Shown here one piece after another: positions 44,030-56,614 of a stretch of 64,000 nt of DNA (its first letter is position 1; every line of letters starts with the position of its first letter). A program made the translations under genes and the position numbers. Source of the stretch: Brachionus rotundiformis (taxonomy: Eukaryota > Rotifera > Eurotatoria > Ploima > Brachionidae); the NCBI GenBank assembly GCA_016802295.1, contig JAESIW010000162.1:103802-167801 (forward strand), given 5' to 3'. The notes under the pieces are model-generated. The model was not told the origin of the DNA and ran no database searches. It was given only the letters and a program-made list of their open reading frames with translations.

Positions 44030-47000
44030 ATGGATCAAGATGCACATATGAAAAGAATTATTGAGAACTTGTCATCAGACCTTGGCAATTTATCCTCAGA
44101 GACCAAGCGGAAATTCGCTTCAGTAAAAGAAGCGTCCGAAGGATGCCTCCTCAAACTGAGACACATTTCCAATCAAAAAACTAATCTGTATAAAAGTAAT
44201 AGGCAAAAATAAAATTCCAATAGAAAAATTAAATTAATTTCTTTCATTAAAACCAATTTAGCCATGTGCGAATCTAGTCCTGACATAATAAGACCTTTGA
44301 CTCTGGGATGCGAGACCAAACAGCCTAAAATAATTCAAATTTGTCTTGCCTCGGTTCAAAAAGTAATAGAGGCAAAAATTTTAAACCAAAACAGTGCTTC
44401 AATGCTAATAAATACTTTATGGCTATTGACCGATTCTGGTCTTGAGGAGCTCAAAGTTCTTCAGACTATTATTCTCCTAGTTACCACCACAGACATTGTC
44501 AAGCATCATCTTCTGGCACGAACTCTAACTATTGGTTTGAGAATAGCCGCTTCCAAAGACCAAATTTTGATGAACACTGCTACAGCCATGCTAAGTCAAA
44601 TGATTACCAAAGTATTCGAAAGAGTGGTGACAGAAAACAAACAAACCAATTTATCTAATTCAAGTGCGAACAAAGTTGACTTTGATCAATTAAAAATTCT
44701 GAGCAAGGAGCCTCCTAGCTGGATGAACGAGTCCGGGCAAGACGCTTATATGCTTCTACAGGTAATTAAATTTCATACAAAAAATTTTTGAAAAAAATTA
44801 TCTATACTTAATCGCTTTATAACAAAGGATATCTATTTGCTACTCAATTCGGACCAATCTTTATGGCTAATTAATATTAATGAAATTAATAAATCTTTTG
44901 GACTTGAGATATTGAAGTCAATTTTGGTCCGATATTCAGAAATTTTCTTTAGTGTAAGTAAAAAATTAAAATTTTTTTTTTTTAATCAACAAATTAATTA
45001 ATCAATTGATTTTTAATTAACAAATGAAAAATAAAATAAAAAAAAGAAAATATTTTTTTAATTCAAATTTTTTATTAAAATAAAAATAATTTTGAAAAAA
45101 ATTTTTAAGAGGCCAGAAATGAGCTTCATTCTGAAAGAACGTATTTGTCCTCTGTTAATAAAGCTTTTTTCGCCAAGTACCAAAATAAAGCCGAATTCAA
45201 ACGCCAGCTCGCCAACTTCGCCAACTGCCTCCCAATCTTCGGCTCAGAATCAAAATGAGCAAAAAAATTTCGTAATCGTCTCTCGGCTAATAAGGATCGT
45301 GTACGTTTTAGTCAAAAATTACTTTGACCTATTGATAACAGAGAGCGAAATATTTCTATCTTTGTTGACCAAATTTTTGGAAAACGAGCGTCCATTGTGG
45401 CAAAAGGCGCTCTCAATCGAAGTCTTTCACAAGTTGTCCACCGAGCCGAATCTCATCGAACAACTTGTCCTCCACTACGACATGAAACAACAGACCACAA
45501 GCGAAAAGCTCTTTCACATAATCATTAGCTCAATATCCCAGTTCATGCAATCTTTGTTCTTCAGTTCACCGCAGACCGCCAACCAGCAAACTGCCGCCCA
45601 AAACTCATCCTCTTCCTCCTCCTCTTCAAACAATCAACAATTCTCCTACCAAATATCATCAGCTCAACCATCATTCATATTCAAAGACACCACTCTACAA
45701 CTGCTGTATCCATACACTTCTGGTCAAGTAAAGTCGCTTTTTCTTGAAGGATCGGACAGACCCGAAATACCATGCTTTCCGGACGGCTATCTGCTCAGCA
45801 TTGGTTTCTCAACTCTACAAGAAATGTGCAAAAGCATCCAAGCGTTGGTCGAGCAACATTTGAATGCGCTTCTAAACTCAAGCGCTGGCATTCCTTTAAA
45901 GCGCATGAGCTTAACCAACGATTTAAAAGAAAGCTTGGACTTTAATTTTTGCACAGAACTAATGAGCTCAAGTGCCAATTCATTGCTTAATGTTTACAAT
46001 TTGCTGCTGGACACTAGCCTGGACGAAACAATAACAGAACATGTGCTCAAGTCAATTAAGTTATTGGCTCATTTGGCCGCTGTTTTGAACATGAATTCTG
46101 AACGGGACTCATTTGTGACATGCATTTGCAAATCAGCATTGCCACACAACTACCTAAGCCAAGTTCTAAACTTGAAGCTGTTGAACGATGCAGCCAGCTA
46201 TCGGTGCGAACAAGCCGACAAACAATCACAAATAGTGGCCGTAGGTGCTGCTCTAGCGCCAAACGCGCCACCTCAATTGTACATAACTGCCAAAAATCTT
46301 CTCACTATCAAGTCAATATTGAACATGTCCAATTTGTACTCGGAGCTTCTTGGCACTTCGTGGTACATCATTTTGAACACACTTGAGCATTTGACATGGA
46401 CTTTGGGTCTTAAGCCGACACTGGGCTCCAATGGCGCCCTCAAGCATGTATCAACCATTCAAACAGAGAGCACAATGATCTTCACTGCTGTTCAGACCGA
46501 CATTGCATTTGTCTGCAACTTGTTGTCCAAGCTGTTCGAGTCAACGCGTCTTATCAGTGACCAGGCCCTAGAAGACGTAATAAACTCGCTGCTTAGATTG
46601 TCCATTGAGTGTTTTGACTTGGCCTATGTGAAAAACGAGCCATGTTTGTTTGCCATAAGCAAATTGTACGAAACAGTCATATCTAATTTGAATAGGCTGG
46701 ACCTGTTTTGGGATAAGGTGACGTCACATTTTTTGTCCGGATGCAAGCACTCGAATGTTAAGTACCGCGAGTGGTGTGTAGACTCGGTGTGTAACCTGAT
46801 CCGGTCTACTTTCAACTACAAGTACACAAGCAATACAATTGATTCAAACAAGATATCACGCGATACTGTCCTCAGACCATTGGATCAATTGTCCAAAATT
46901 CAGCACAATGATGTAAGACAAAAGCAAATCGAGTGCACTTTGTCTTTGTTGAGACTAATGGGTCAGCATTTGGACGAGTCGTGGCCAGTTTGTTTGAGCA

Positions 47001-50000
47001 TTGTGGGCGCTATACAAAAAGAGCACACTGACATTTTGGTCCGGTCCGCATTCCAGTGTTTACAGTTGATTGTGACTGACTTTTTGTCAATGATCAAAGC
47101 CCAATACTTGAGTCAGGTTATTAATGTGGTGGCCAAATTTGGCGCACAGGAACAAGACTTGAATATATCCCTTACAGCCATAGTTCTCTTGTGGAACATA
47201 AGCGATTACATGTTTCAGAAGAGCGATGATTTGGTCAAAGAGCTTAAATTGGAGCAAACAGATAGTCTCGAATCCATTTGGATGGTGCTTTTTAGCAGGT
47301 ATCTAACCATAATTCAAACTGAAAATTACCTATTTATTTATTTATTTAAAATATTATTTGAGGAAGTCCTCAGGCCACTCAGAATGGACCATAGTCCTTC
47401 TTTTTAACCTAACGTTTAAAATATTGAATTAATTATTAAAAAAAAAGATAAACTCTATGTATATTTCAGAGCACAAAAATGATTATAGCAGGATAAAATA
47501 ATATAAATTTAATTTATAAAGTATAAAGTTGATAGGTAAATATAGGTTAATAGTTTTTTTTAAATTTTCAGATAAGTTGTTGAACTTTTTGTTTGAAGCA
47601 GGAGTGTTTATCAGTCAAAATGATCTATTTTTATATTATAATTAATTTATTAATCACTGTTTGGAATTTTTGATCAAATTATTGATATATCTCTTTTTTT
47701 GGCCTAAACTTTAACACAAAAATAAGTTTATGTTTCAGAGTGGGACATATGAGTGGTGATTTAATTCAGTGTTAACTTAACTAGTGAAATAAATGTTTCC
47801 AGATTGGTCTAGAATTTAAAATTTTTCTGTCGTATGCTTCAATAAGCTTAATTGTTTATGTTGGGAAAAAAGCTGCTTCAAAATGTTGTTAATGCCGAGA
47901 CATTAAGCACTATCCAAATTAAGTCTTTTATCTATCTAGTCTTTTAAGTAATTTATCTGTAATTTGATATGAAAATTTTTAGTGAAATAAATAAATATAA
48001 ATTGGAAAAAAAAATAATTTAGTCAAAGTATTTTCTCTACTTATTGATTAGATTGATTTTTGAATTTATTAGCTCATTTTTTGTTAAGTTTATTTTTAAG
48101 TTTTATATTTGAAGAATATTGGTGGGAAAGAATTTAATTGGAATTTAATATTTGAATTTAATTTAAATTTAATTTTGAATGCCTGTCTAAAAATATTTGT
48201 GAAATAAATTCAAAGTAGATTTAACAAAAAATTAGTTTATACATTTGAATTTAAAGATCGAACTTATCAATAAGTTGAGAAAATATTTTTTAAAATTGAT
48301 TTTTTTTTTGGATTTACATAACATGAAAAGCGTGTTACAATTAAATTATTTACTATAAAAGATAAACTCTTTGAATTGAAATTAATATTCTAAGTTGATC
48401 ATCAATTCCAAGTTGCCAGTAATAATTGAACAGTTACTTTCAAATTTTTTAAAAAGTTTACGTTTGTCATCTGATTAAGTGAAACAATTTCAATCTAAAA
48501 ATGAGCATTTTAATTATTAATTTTTTTAAAATTTTTCAATTTTAATGGTTTATCAACACAAAAATTGTTTTTATTTTCTCCTGGAATCAATTTTAGTGAT
48601 CATTAGTTAATTTAATTTAATCTAATTCAATATATATCCAATGTGAAATTGAAAAATTTACCATTAAATGTCTATTTAAAAAACAAGTATACAAAATTAT
48701 TATGAACACAGACAGATTTATATTTGGAGCCATTACCAAAGATAATGCATTTTTGTGAATTTATCATATTCTTCATATAAAACAGTTAAGCATTCAATAT
48801 TGACCATTAAAAACAACCTTAAAAATTAATTAACAATAAAAATAAAAAAGTCTTGTTTTTAATTTAGATTTAATTCAGTTTTAATTTAATTAAGTTGTAA
48901 TAAGAAATTAATAAAAAAATGTTTAAATTTGGCTATTAGTTTGAATTTATCTAATACAATTAATTTATTTTCAGTATTAAGAAAAGATAAATTTACATTC
49001 ATAAATATTTATTTTTAATTGAAGAATTTAAACTAAAAAAAGTTAATTTTGCAAGAATTGGACAATTATGCGTAGATGCGCGGCCAGCGGTGCGCAAAAG
49101 CGCGTGCCAAACACTTTTCTGTACAATTTCATCACATGGCTCAGTGCTAAATGTCGACTTGCATTGGAAAGACTTAATTTGGACAGTGCTGTTTCCGTTG
49201 TTGGAACAAGTGCGTCACTTTACTAATACGGCATCGCGTGAACGCGACAAAATGGCAAATCATCCCAACTTTTTGATGCATCATTCGCGAGACACTGCCG
49301 AAAAGCAATGGGCCGAAACAAGTGTCCTTACTCTTTCCGGTGTGACCCGTGTGTTCAACTCTAAATGCTCGATGCTAATCAAATTGTCCGACGAAGAGTT
49401 TCATAAAATGTGGACATTTTTACTTAACATAATTGAAAGCCTGGCCCTAAGCAAAAATTCAGAAATATCCATTTCGGCACTAAGAGGCTTCCACGAGCTA
49501 CTCGGCAATCAAAACTACTTTTCATCAGCTTCGTCATTTGCTCAAAGTTCAGCATCTTCGGTGCAAAGTGTCGCAGCTGCAGCGGCAGCTGCCTCTCTTG
49601 TCTTACCAAATGGAACATCAGAAAAATCAGACAGCTCAAGCAGCATAGCCGCTAAGTCATTGAACATATCGCAATGGCTGTCCGCATGGACAACATGGCT
49701 CAACATTGGCAACTCATTAACTTCATCCATATCACACTCAGACTATTGGCCACCACCAGGACAAACTTTTCTCACTTGCTACATTGACTTGGTTTTTGTA
49801 GTGGTAGACAAACTGGCTCCAGCATCAATATTTTCTGATAAAGACTTTGAAAATTTTTCTGTCATCTTGGACAAAATGTTAAATGTTCCAGTACTTAGCA
49901 GTGACTATTCGAGCTTTATTCTATTACAAACAGACTCCAATTTGACTCCTTTACAAAATTCAGCATTAAATACACTTAAAAATTTTATTAAGGTAATTAA

Positions 50001-51697
50001 TTTTTATTCAATTAATTATTAATTAATAAATTTAAATTTAATTTTGAAAAAAAAAAAAGCTTCTTAAACTAAATGAGCAAAATTTTCAGAATATATTTCT
50101 GCCATTGATATTCCAGCGACTTCTTTCGTTTGTGCTGTTCGCTTGTTACAAGAACAACAGTGGTAACGAGCGATCGTCAAAGCCAAACGAAATAGTGAGT
50201 GTAAATTATGTGCCATTTGGTGAACGAGCGCTCATTACGCTCACCAATTTGTACGAGGAAACAGCGGCTTATGAGTGTGTCATTGAAAACAACATTCTCA
50301 AGTCAATTATCCAAGTAAAAAATTTTTTATCAGTAAAAAAGATTGTGGTCAATCATCACCCTTACCTTAATATACTTATTTTAAATAAACTACATTTATC
50401 TATACACAATAAGTGATTTTAACCACTAGTTTTATTAATTAAAAATTGTAATCTAATTGCTAGAAAAGATAATACTTTTTTATATTTAATTGTAATAGAT
50501 AATGTTAAACTAGAAAAATAAAGGAAACAAATATTGTAAAAGAAAATATTTAAATGTCAGTGTATCTATATTTTTATTATTTGTATGAAAATTAAAGATA
50601 ATTTTACATACAATTAGTAATTTATAAAAAAAATTTGCTTTAATTTATTAAATAAAGGATAATAATTAATTAACTAGGTTAATAATTAGAAATTTTTAAA
50701 TTGAAATTAATAAAATTCTATTATTTCATAATAGACGCTCTATGTGCCACTGTCTCTGAAATATTCTTGTCCAAACTCGAGCACATGGAAACTTGGAACA
50801 GATTGTTTGTTCAAAATACTTAGAAAAGCCTTGCCGATCACATTTAAACGAAGCAAAAGCTTCGAGACGATGTGGCTCGACTTGGCCAACACATTTGAGG
50901 ACTTTTTATTTTCTAAAAAGTAATTAACTCTAATTTTTATAAAATGATAAAAAAATTGCTAAAAAAAAGTGTTTCTTCCAATGATCTGCCTTTGGAAACC
51001 ATTCAAAAAGACGAACTGATCGACTGTCAAGTGATCGAGTTGATTGGCAATGAAATATTGACTCATGCCGGACAGATACCTCAACAGTTTGTCCAAAGAA
51101 TTCTTTCCATACTGAACAGAGGATCGCTTTACACCAATACATTGGAGAATTTTCTGGACCTGGACTCGAGTCGCAAGAATCGAGAAGAGTTTTCCAAGTG
51201 TTGTTTTGAAACTTTGCTACGTTTCTCCTTCGCCAACACGAACGAAGCCGGCCAAGATGGAAATTTGACCAAAATGGCACTCCTGAGTATGCTTAGTCGA
51301 TGCAAGGAAATTGTTGAACGATACTCACATGATGAACGCTTAAATGGCAACATTCCCTTATCAAAGTAAAAGTCTAGAAATATTTTTCCAAATTAGAGTA
51401 AATTTTAAAACAAAGAGCTAGGACTAATGAAATGATTGCCGCTCTTAAAGCCCTCAGTACACTAATTAGCGCATTGGACAAAACTCAAAAAAATTCAAGT
51501 AGAATTTAAAATTTACCAAATGGTTAGGATAAGATGAATAATGAATTTTTTTCTCTAAAGTTGAGCAAATTGTTTGGAACCAAGTGAAAGAAATGTATCC
51601 AAGTCTGGTGGAGAGCACTAGGTCGCCATCGAACCAGATATGCGCAGCTCTTAGAGAAGTTTTACACAAATATATAAATTTTTTTAAGTTTCCGTAA
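44030..51697 (+). CDS. MON2: MON2 homologue, regulator of endosome-to-Golgi trafficking
   Basis: Large HEAT/armadillo scaffold related to Sec7 Arf-GEFs but lacking the Sec7 domain; acts at the trans-Golgi and endosomes with DOPEY and ATP9A (family knowledge). Ten exons: 44030-44195, 44262-44761, 44828-44953, 45110-47298, 49056-49992, 50090-50314, 50735-50919, 50970-51365, 51422-51498 and 51561-51697, 4938 nt, 1645 aa (human 1717). The N-terminus (LENMQSDL-like: IIENLSSDLGNLSSETKRKF) is the DCB region. Also diagnostic are SFILKERICPLLIKLFSPS, SEIFLSLLTKFLE, SAFQCLQLIVTDFL, LNISLTAIVLLWNISDY, CVDARPAVRKSACQTLF, HHSRDTAEKQWAETSVLTLS, LANTFEDFLFS and FSKCCFETLLRFSF. Low-complexity poly-Ser and poly-Ala inserts interrupt loops. 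One intron is 1757 nt, far above the rest. Boundaries keep frame throughout. Confidence 0.93.
47299..49055 (+). other. Large intron of MON2
   Basis: 1757-nt intron with donor AG/GTATCTAACC and acceptor TTTTGCAAG/A, splitting LFSR/IGQLCVDARP. It is AT-rich, with no nested gene or recognisable element. Most other introns in the window are under 70 nt. Confidence 0.75.
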
Positions 51698-52182
51698 TTC
51701 GAAATTTTGAGGAAATAAAAATTTTATACAAAAAAAAAACAATATAAATTATGAATTAATAAAATTTTTCAATTAATCAGCCTCTTTAAAGAATTTACTA
51801 TTTGTTAATAGAATCAATTAATAACTAATACCCAAAGAGATTTTCAAATGATTTTTGAATATAATTTTTTAAAGAAAAAAAAGAAGATAAATATGTTACC
51901 ATGAAAACTTTGGAAAATAATTAGAATATTTGACAACAAGAAAAAAACCCAATACCAAAACTCTGTGATCAGTCCAAAATTAAATTTTATCTAGGAAGCA
52001 CTAACGTCTATCTCAGTTTTGTATGTAATTAAATTATTTGAGATATATTTTTTGCTTTTTGACAAAAAATCCACCAATTCCTATGTCAAAACGTTAGTCA
52101 AAAATTCTTAATTTAAATGTTATCTTTTTTTAGGAATAATGATTGAAAAAAATTTGTGATTAATTAAACAAAAATAAGAAAA
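51698..52182. other. Intergenic DNA between MON2 and TSSK
   Basis: 485 bp of AT-rich DNA holding the MON2 3' end and the TSSK promoter. No clear motif. Confidence 0.4.
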
Positions 52183-53222
52183 ATGTCCCACGAGTCCAAA
52201 GTTCACAAAGTTTCCAAAACTTTTGACCAAATATTGGAAAAATCCGGCTATAAATTGCACGCTACAATTGGAAATGGTAGCTATGCAAAAGTAAAGTAGG
52301 CTAAAGCATTGTAGAAGCAAATTTTTCCTGTTAATTTTTTGTTCAAAAGAGAAGTAGAGTACATTTCGAAAAATGGCGAGAGGCGAAAATTCGCGGCCAA
52401 AATCATCGACCGTCGAAAAGCTCCCAGTGATTTTCTGAGCAAATTTTTGCCAAGAGAACTTGAAATTTACCTAAAGCTAGATCATGCAAACATTATCCGC
52501 ATTTATGAAATAATTGAGATTTATAACAGAATTTACATAATTATGGAACTGGCTGAGGGAGGTGATTTGTTGGATTTTATAAAAAATAGAGGCGCCATGC
52601 CAAACAACTTGGCAAAGCGCATGTTCAATGAACTCGCTCAGGCGATCAAATACATCCATAGCTTGCAAATTACTCACCGCGACCTGAAATGTGAAAATAT
52701 TTTACTAGATAAAAATTATCACGTCAAATTGGCAGATTTTGGTTTTGGTCGAAGCTGTGGTATTTGATTGGGAGTTTTAAGTGTTTTTTTTTCTAAATTT
52801 TGGTTTTTAGTTGATCCAGAGACAGGAAAAAGAACTCTAAGCCATACGTATTGTGGTAGTGCTGCCTACGCAGCGCCCGAAATACTCCAAGTAGTTTTCT
52901 TATTTGTCTTTAGAAGAGTTTTTTTGTTTAAAATATGTTTTCTTTTGCCAAGGGAACACCGTACAATCCAAAGTTGTACGACATATGGTCTCTGGGCTGT
53001 ATACTATTCATAATGGTGTGTGGTTGTATGCCTTTTGATGATACTGACATTAAAAAAATGATCAAATTTCAACTAGAAAGTAGAATTAAATTCTCTGGTA
53101 AGATAGATCCATTGGTCAAGGACCTAATTTGCCAAATGCTAGAGCCTGATGTCACTCGACGCACAAATATTGACAAAGTACTGCGCCATCTTTGGCTCAG
53201 AGACTTCAATTCAGTTAATTAA
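52183..53222 (+). CDS. Testis-specific serine/threonine kinase (TSSK family)
   Basis: CAMK-group protein kinase normally expressed in post-meiotic male germ cells. Four exons (52183-52295, 52350-52759, 52811-52890, 52953-53222) give 290 aa. Kinase marks: glycine loop IGNGSYAKV, AAKIIDRRKAPSDFLSKFLP with catalytic Lys and the TSSK-type KAPxDFL, YIIMELAEGGDLLDFI, HRDLKCENILL, the DFG motif in LADFGFG, YCGSAAYAAPEILQ, YDIWSLGCILFIMVCGCMPF, and a C-lobe ending LRHLWLRDF. The HRDLKCEN loop and YCGSxAYAAPE segment are typical of TSSK1/2/3/6. There is no C-terminal extension. It is convergent with TRMU, the two stop codons being only 63 bp apart. Confidence 0.92.
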
Positions 53223-53285
53223 TGCCAATTTAATTTAATAAAAAAAAAAATAAAAATCATAAGTTTTGTTTTAAAAATTTATTTA

Positions 53286-54668
53286 TTAGTTAATATTTGA
53301 GATGTATTTTTTGCTCAATAGTTTGTCCGAATTGGTTATTTTGCCAGTGAAATTTTTGTCATAAAGTGAAACTGGCGTATCGATTATCTTTGCGCTACCA
53401 ATACACTCTTGACCATTGTAAAAAACAGCATACTTAGATGTGAAAATAGATTTTAATTTCTTTCCTAGTTTGATTATTTTGTGTCATGTTACCTGTCCTT
53501 TGGGAATAGCTCTAAAATGGTTCAAAGTTTGAACAAAATATTTCGGCTGATTAGATTGATTGAGGGAGATTTTTTTCAAAGAGATAATTTTTGACTGATA
53601 ATGCTTGTTTTGGTACTTGAATTCATAATTATGATCCAAAATAGTATCATTAATTGTCAGATCTTTATTCTCACAAATCCAGTGGGGTTTTTCAATTTCA
53701 AATTGGTCAAAGTAAAGCGCTGGATGATCAGTTCCAGGCACAACATAAACAATTTTTTTAACAAAGTCTTTTCTAGCCACATAAAAAGCTTCTTTTATCA
53801 CATTCTTTTTATCTTTAATGACTATTTTTTGTCCAATTGTATAGTGATGAATTCCGCTATGCTCGCCCATTACTTGACTAGTTTCCAAGTGAACAATTGT
53901 GCCAGGCTCTTGAACTATGTATTCATCAATGAAGCTGGAAAATTTCCTCTTTCCAATGAAACATATACCCACCGAACTTTTTTTTTTGTGAATTCTATCC
54001 AAACCAAGATCGGATGCCATTTTTCTCACTTCTGACTTGAACATATTACCAATCGGAAACAGAATCCTAGGCAGCAGACTTGGTTCAATTTGAGATAGGA
54101 AAAAACTTTGATCTTTTAGCTCATCTGTGCCTTTTAACAATCTAAATTCTATTCAAAATTAGTTTTTTTCATTCCATTGGCAAGTTTAATATATACTTTT
54201 TATTTTTTTATCAAATATGAGTCTAGAATAATGTCCTGTAGCTATGTAGTCGACATGGTCAAAATTTGCCAAGCAGTGTTCGAACAAGAGCGGAAATTTT
54301 ATATACTTGTTGCACAAAATGTCTGGATTGGGAGTCAATCCTTGCTGATAGTCCATAATAAACTGACTAAAACATTTACTAATTAAGTTTTACTTTATAA
54401 TCAAATTTATCTTTTACCTGAACACTTTATTCCAGTATTGTCTACTAAAATCAACTATTTTTAGTGGAATATCAAGCTTTCTGCATACATATTCGGCATC
54501 TTGAAGGTCATTTTCCATGCTACAGTTATTGAACAACTCTTCTTGCCTATTCCAATTTTTCATAAAGCATCCTGTTACTTGGTAACCTTGTTTTTTGAGC
54601 AAAAAAGCTGACACAGCACTGTCAACCCCGCCAGAAATTGCACAAACAACATGCTTAAGACGACTCAT
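53286..54668 (-). CDS. TRMU: Mitochondrial tRNA-specific 2-thiouridylase (TRMU/MTU1, MnmA family)
   Basis: Uses ATP and persulfide sulfur to thiolate U34 of mitochondrial tRNA-Lys, -Glu and -Gln. Four exons on the minus strand: 54668-54418, 54366-54197, 54148-53493 and 53432-53286, 1224 nt, 407 aa (human 421). The PP-loop motif SGGVDSA lies near the start (HVVCAISGGVDSAV). Both catalytic cysteines are present, in TPNPDILCNKYIKF and SSVGICFIGKRKF. Other marks are FMKNWN, DYIATGHYSR, LKDQSFFLSQI, HYTIGQKIVI, PGTDHPALY and NHFRAIPKGQYAVFYNGQEC (across an intron). No strong mitochondrial presequence is obvious, as the protein starts just before the PP loop. It is convergent with TSSK. Confidence 0.95.
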
Positions 54669-54752
54669 TTATTAGGAAATTATTTCTACAGGTAGATATA
54701 AGGTTTTTTTTATAAAAAAAAAAATGCTCAAGCAGTAGGAAAAAAAATTTAT

Positions 54753-54824
54753 GGAGATGCCGGGTATCGATCCCGGTACCTCTCGCATGCTAAGCGAGCG
54801 CTCTACCATTTGAGCTACATCCCC
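54753..54824 (-). tRNA. tRNA-Ala (AGC), copy 2
   Basis: Identical in all 72 nt to the copies at 41471 and 54933, with anticodon AGC and G3:U70. A T run follows on the transcribed strand (54743-54750 region). It forms a head-to-head inverted pair with copy 3, 108 bp apart. Confidence 0.96.
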
Positions 54825-54932
54825 TTGATTAACTATTTCAAAAATTGGTTAATTTAGATTGGAAATTTTCTAAATAAATTATAAACTAGTAATATTTTTT
54901 AAATAGTATGGTTTTGGTATATGCCAATAGAT

Positions 54933-55004
54933 GGGGATGTAGCTCAAATGGTAGAGCGCTCGCTTAGCATGCGAGAGGTACCGGGATCGATACCCGGCAT
55001 CTCC
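54933..55004 (+). tRNA. tRNA-Ala (AGC), copy 3
   Basis: Plus-strand copy, with anticodon AGC at 54966-54968. It is followed by A and T runs, including TTTTTTTT at about 55014-55021, a Pol III terminator. Together with copy 2 it forms a 72-bp inverted repeat. Confidence 0.96.
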
Positions 55005-55309
55005 AAAAAAATTATTTTTTTTGTCTATCTAGTTTTTAAAATAAATATACAAAATTATTTGTAATTTTATTCAAAAATATAATTAAAATTTCAAAAAATT
55101 TATTTTTTTATTTTTTTTTAAACACAAAAAAATATATATCTATTTCAAAACAAAAAAAAAAACTCACAATTAAAAAATTTTGAAATTTCTTAACTAATTA
55201 AACTAATTAATTAGCTCAATAAGAAAAAAAACAACAACAAATAAAATCTAATTTAGAAAACACTCTTCTTGCTTACTTTACAAAATTGGTAAATCTCTAA
55301 ATATACTTT
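55005..55309. other. AT-rich intergenic DNA between tRNA-Ala copy 3 and CDS
   Basis: 305 bp of A/T runs, including the tRNA terminator and the 3' flank of the cytidylyltransferase gene. No other feature seen. Confidence 0.45.
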
Positions 55310-56614
55310 TTAAAATTGTCCAAAGTGATTTTTGGCCAATCTGAGAAATTCTTGCTGATCTTCGGTCTTTAGCGCTAGTAATTGATTGAAAAGCTTCTGT
55401 GGTGAAGCAGATCTAACGAAAGAAAATATGTACACATTGACAAATGTTGCCATGATAACTTGGCAGTCAAAGCGGTCCATGAAGCCGCCATGACCTGGTA
55501 TAGTGTCACCAAAGTCTTTGATTCTGAATGCTCGTTTAAAACCACTGGCAAAAAAGCCACCAAAAGGTCCAATAGTTGAAGCAAAAATGGACAAGGCGAG
55601 TGCGTGCTTGTCAAATGGTCTGTAGTATAATTTGGCATTGGGTATTACTATACGCAAGAAACTTGGCAAATTAAACTCCTTTATGCTGAACAATTCCGAT
55701 GGTTGGCATGTGTCATGGCTCCATGTCATTGTCCTTGAGTCGTACTCGAGTGGACAAATGAAAGCTTTGTGTTTGCACAAAAATATTGACAGTATGAAGC
55801 CGAATAGAATGGTGGAGAAAGCGCCACCGATAAAACCTTCCCAAGTTTTCTTTGGTGAGAGTCTAATTAGTCTTGTTTTGCCAAAGAAAAAGCCAAACAT
55901 ATACGCCATTATGTCATTGCATATGATTAATGAGACAGGCAGCAAGAACCAAATTAGGCCTTCGAACACATTTTTTACCATTAGGTTAGATTGGGTGACA
56001 ATAAGCAAGAGAGCCAAGTGTGTGTAGCCGAACAGAGTAAACTGTTTAAGGTAGTAGGTCTTTTTGAGTGTGAGTACAAAGGCGACAAAGCCAGCTGTGT
56101 ACAACGAAAACGAAATGAACCGATGGTATTGTACCAATGGAGATAGAAAGTTGTCACGGCGAAATAAAATGGCAAATTGTTCAATTAGACTTTCGCCGTT
56201 TAGGTAATAGTTGGTTGTGAGCAAAAAGTGCCAACTTATGGTTCTAAACCATGGCAAATGATGAGATTTGTAAACCACATATCCAATAGTGATTATTTCA
56301 TGAAAGCATTTCACTTGTATTACTAAAATAAGGATAGTAATGGCCAATGGTCCAAGATTAACTATGAAAGTAAATGCCATGATCATGACCATGGTGAAAA
56401 TGCCGCGCACAAGCCAATTGCGCCATCTGGGATTTAGATCTTTGATAACTGCATTGAGGGCCTCTATCTCGGCCTTGTCTTGTGGTATGCTCTCTCCACA
56501 AGGCTTCGATGGCAATGGTTCCATCTCTTCCTCGGAACCAACATCTGTACCTATTCGCTTCACATTATCTGGCTTTTCTTCGTTGACAATTTTTCTATGA
56601 GTCAAATTACTCAT
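55310..56614 (-). CDS. CDS1: Phosphatidate cytidylyltransferase (CDP-diacylglycerol synthase)
   Basis: Endoplasmic-reticulum enzyme making CDP-diacylglycerol from phosphatidic acid and CTP for phosphatidylinositol and cardiolipin synthesis. Single exon, 434 aa from the ATG at 56614 (human CDS2 445, CDS1 461); the frame is open further upstream but without an ATG. The N-terminal cytosolic stretch is acidic (GSEEEMEPLP). NPRWRNWLVRGIFTMVMIM starts the membrane part, followed by several hydrophobic segments. Family motifs are HEIITIGYVVY, ICNDIMAYMFGFFFGKT, SPKKTWEGFIGG and the PROSITE-type signature in FKRAFRIKDFGDTIPGHGGF, followed by MDRFDCQ. The symbol marks the family; CDS1 and CDS2 cannot be distinguished. 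Confidence 0.95.
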   Translation of the reverse strand: MSNLTHRKIVNEEKPDNVKRIGTDVGSEEEMEPLPSKPCGESIPQDKAEIEALNAVIKDLNPRWRNWLVRGIFTMVMIMAFTFIVNLGPLAITILILVIQVKCFHEIITIGYVVYKSHHLPWFRTISWHFLLTTNYYLNGESLIEQFAILFRRDNFLSPLVQYHRFISFSLYTAGFVAFVLTLKKTYYLKQFTLFGYTHLALLLIVTQSNLMVKNVFEGLIWFLLPVSLIICNDIMAYMFGFFFGKTRLIRLSPKKTWEGFIGGAFSTILFGFILSIFLCKHKAFICPLEYDSRTMTWSHDTCQPSELFSIKEFNLPSFLRIVIPNAKLYYRPFDKHALALSIFASTIGPFGGFFASGFKRAFRIKDFGDTIPGHGGFMDRFDCQVIMATFVNVYIFSFVRSASPQKLFNQLLALKTEDQQEFLRLAKNHFGQF

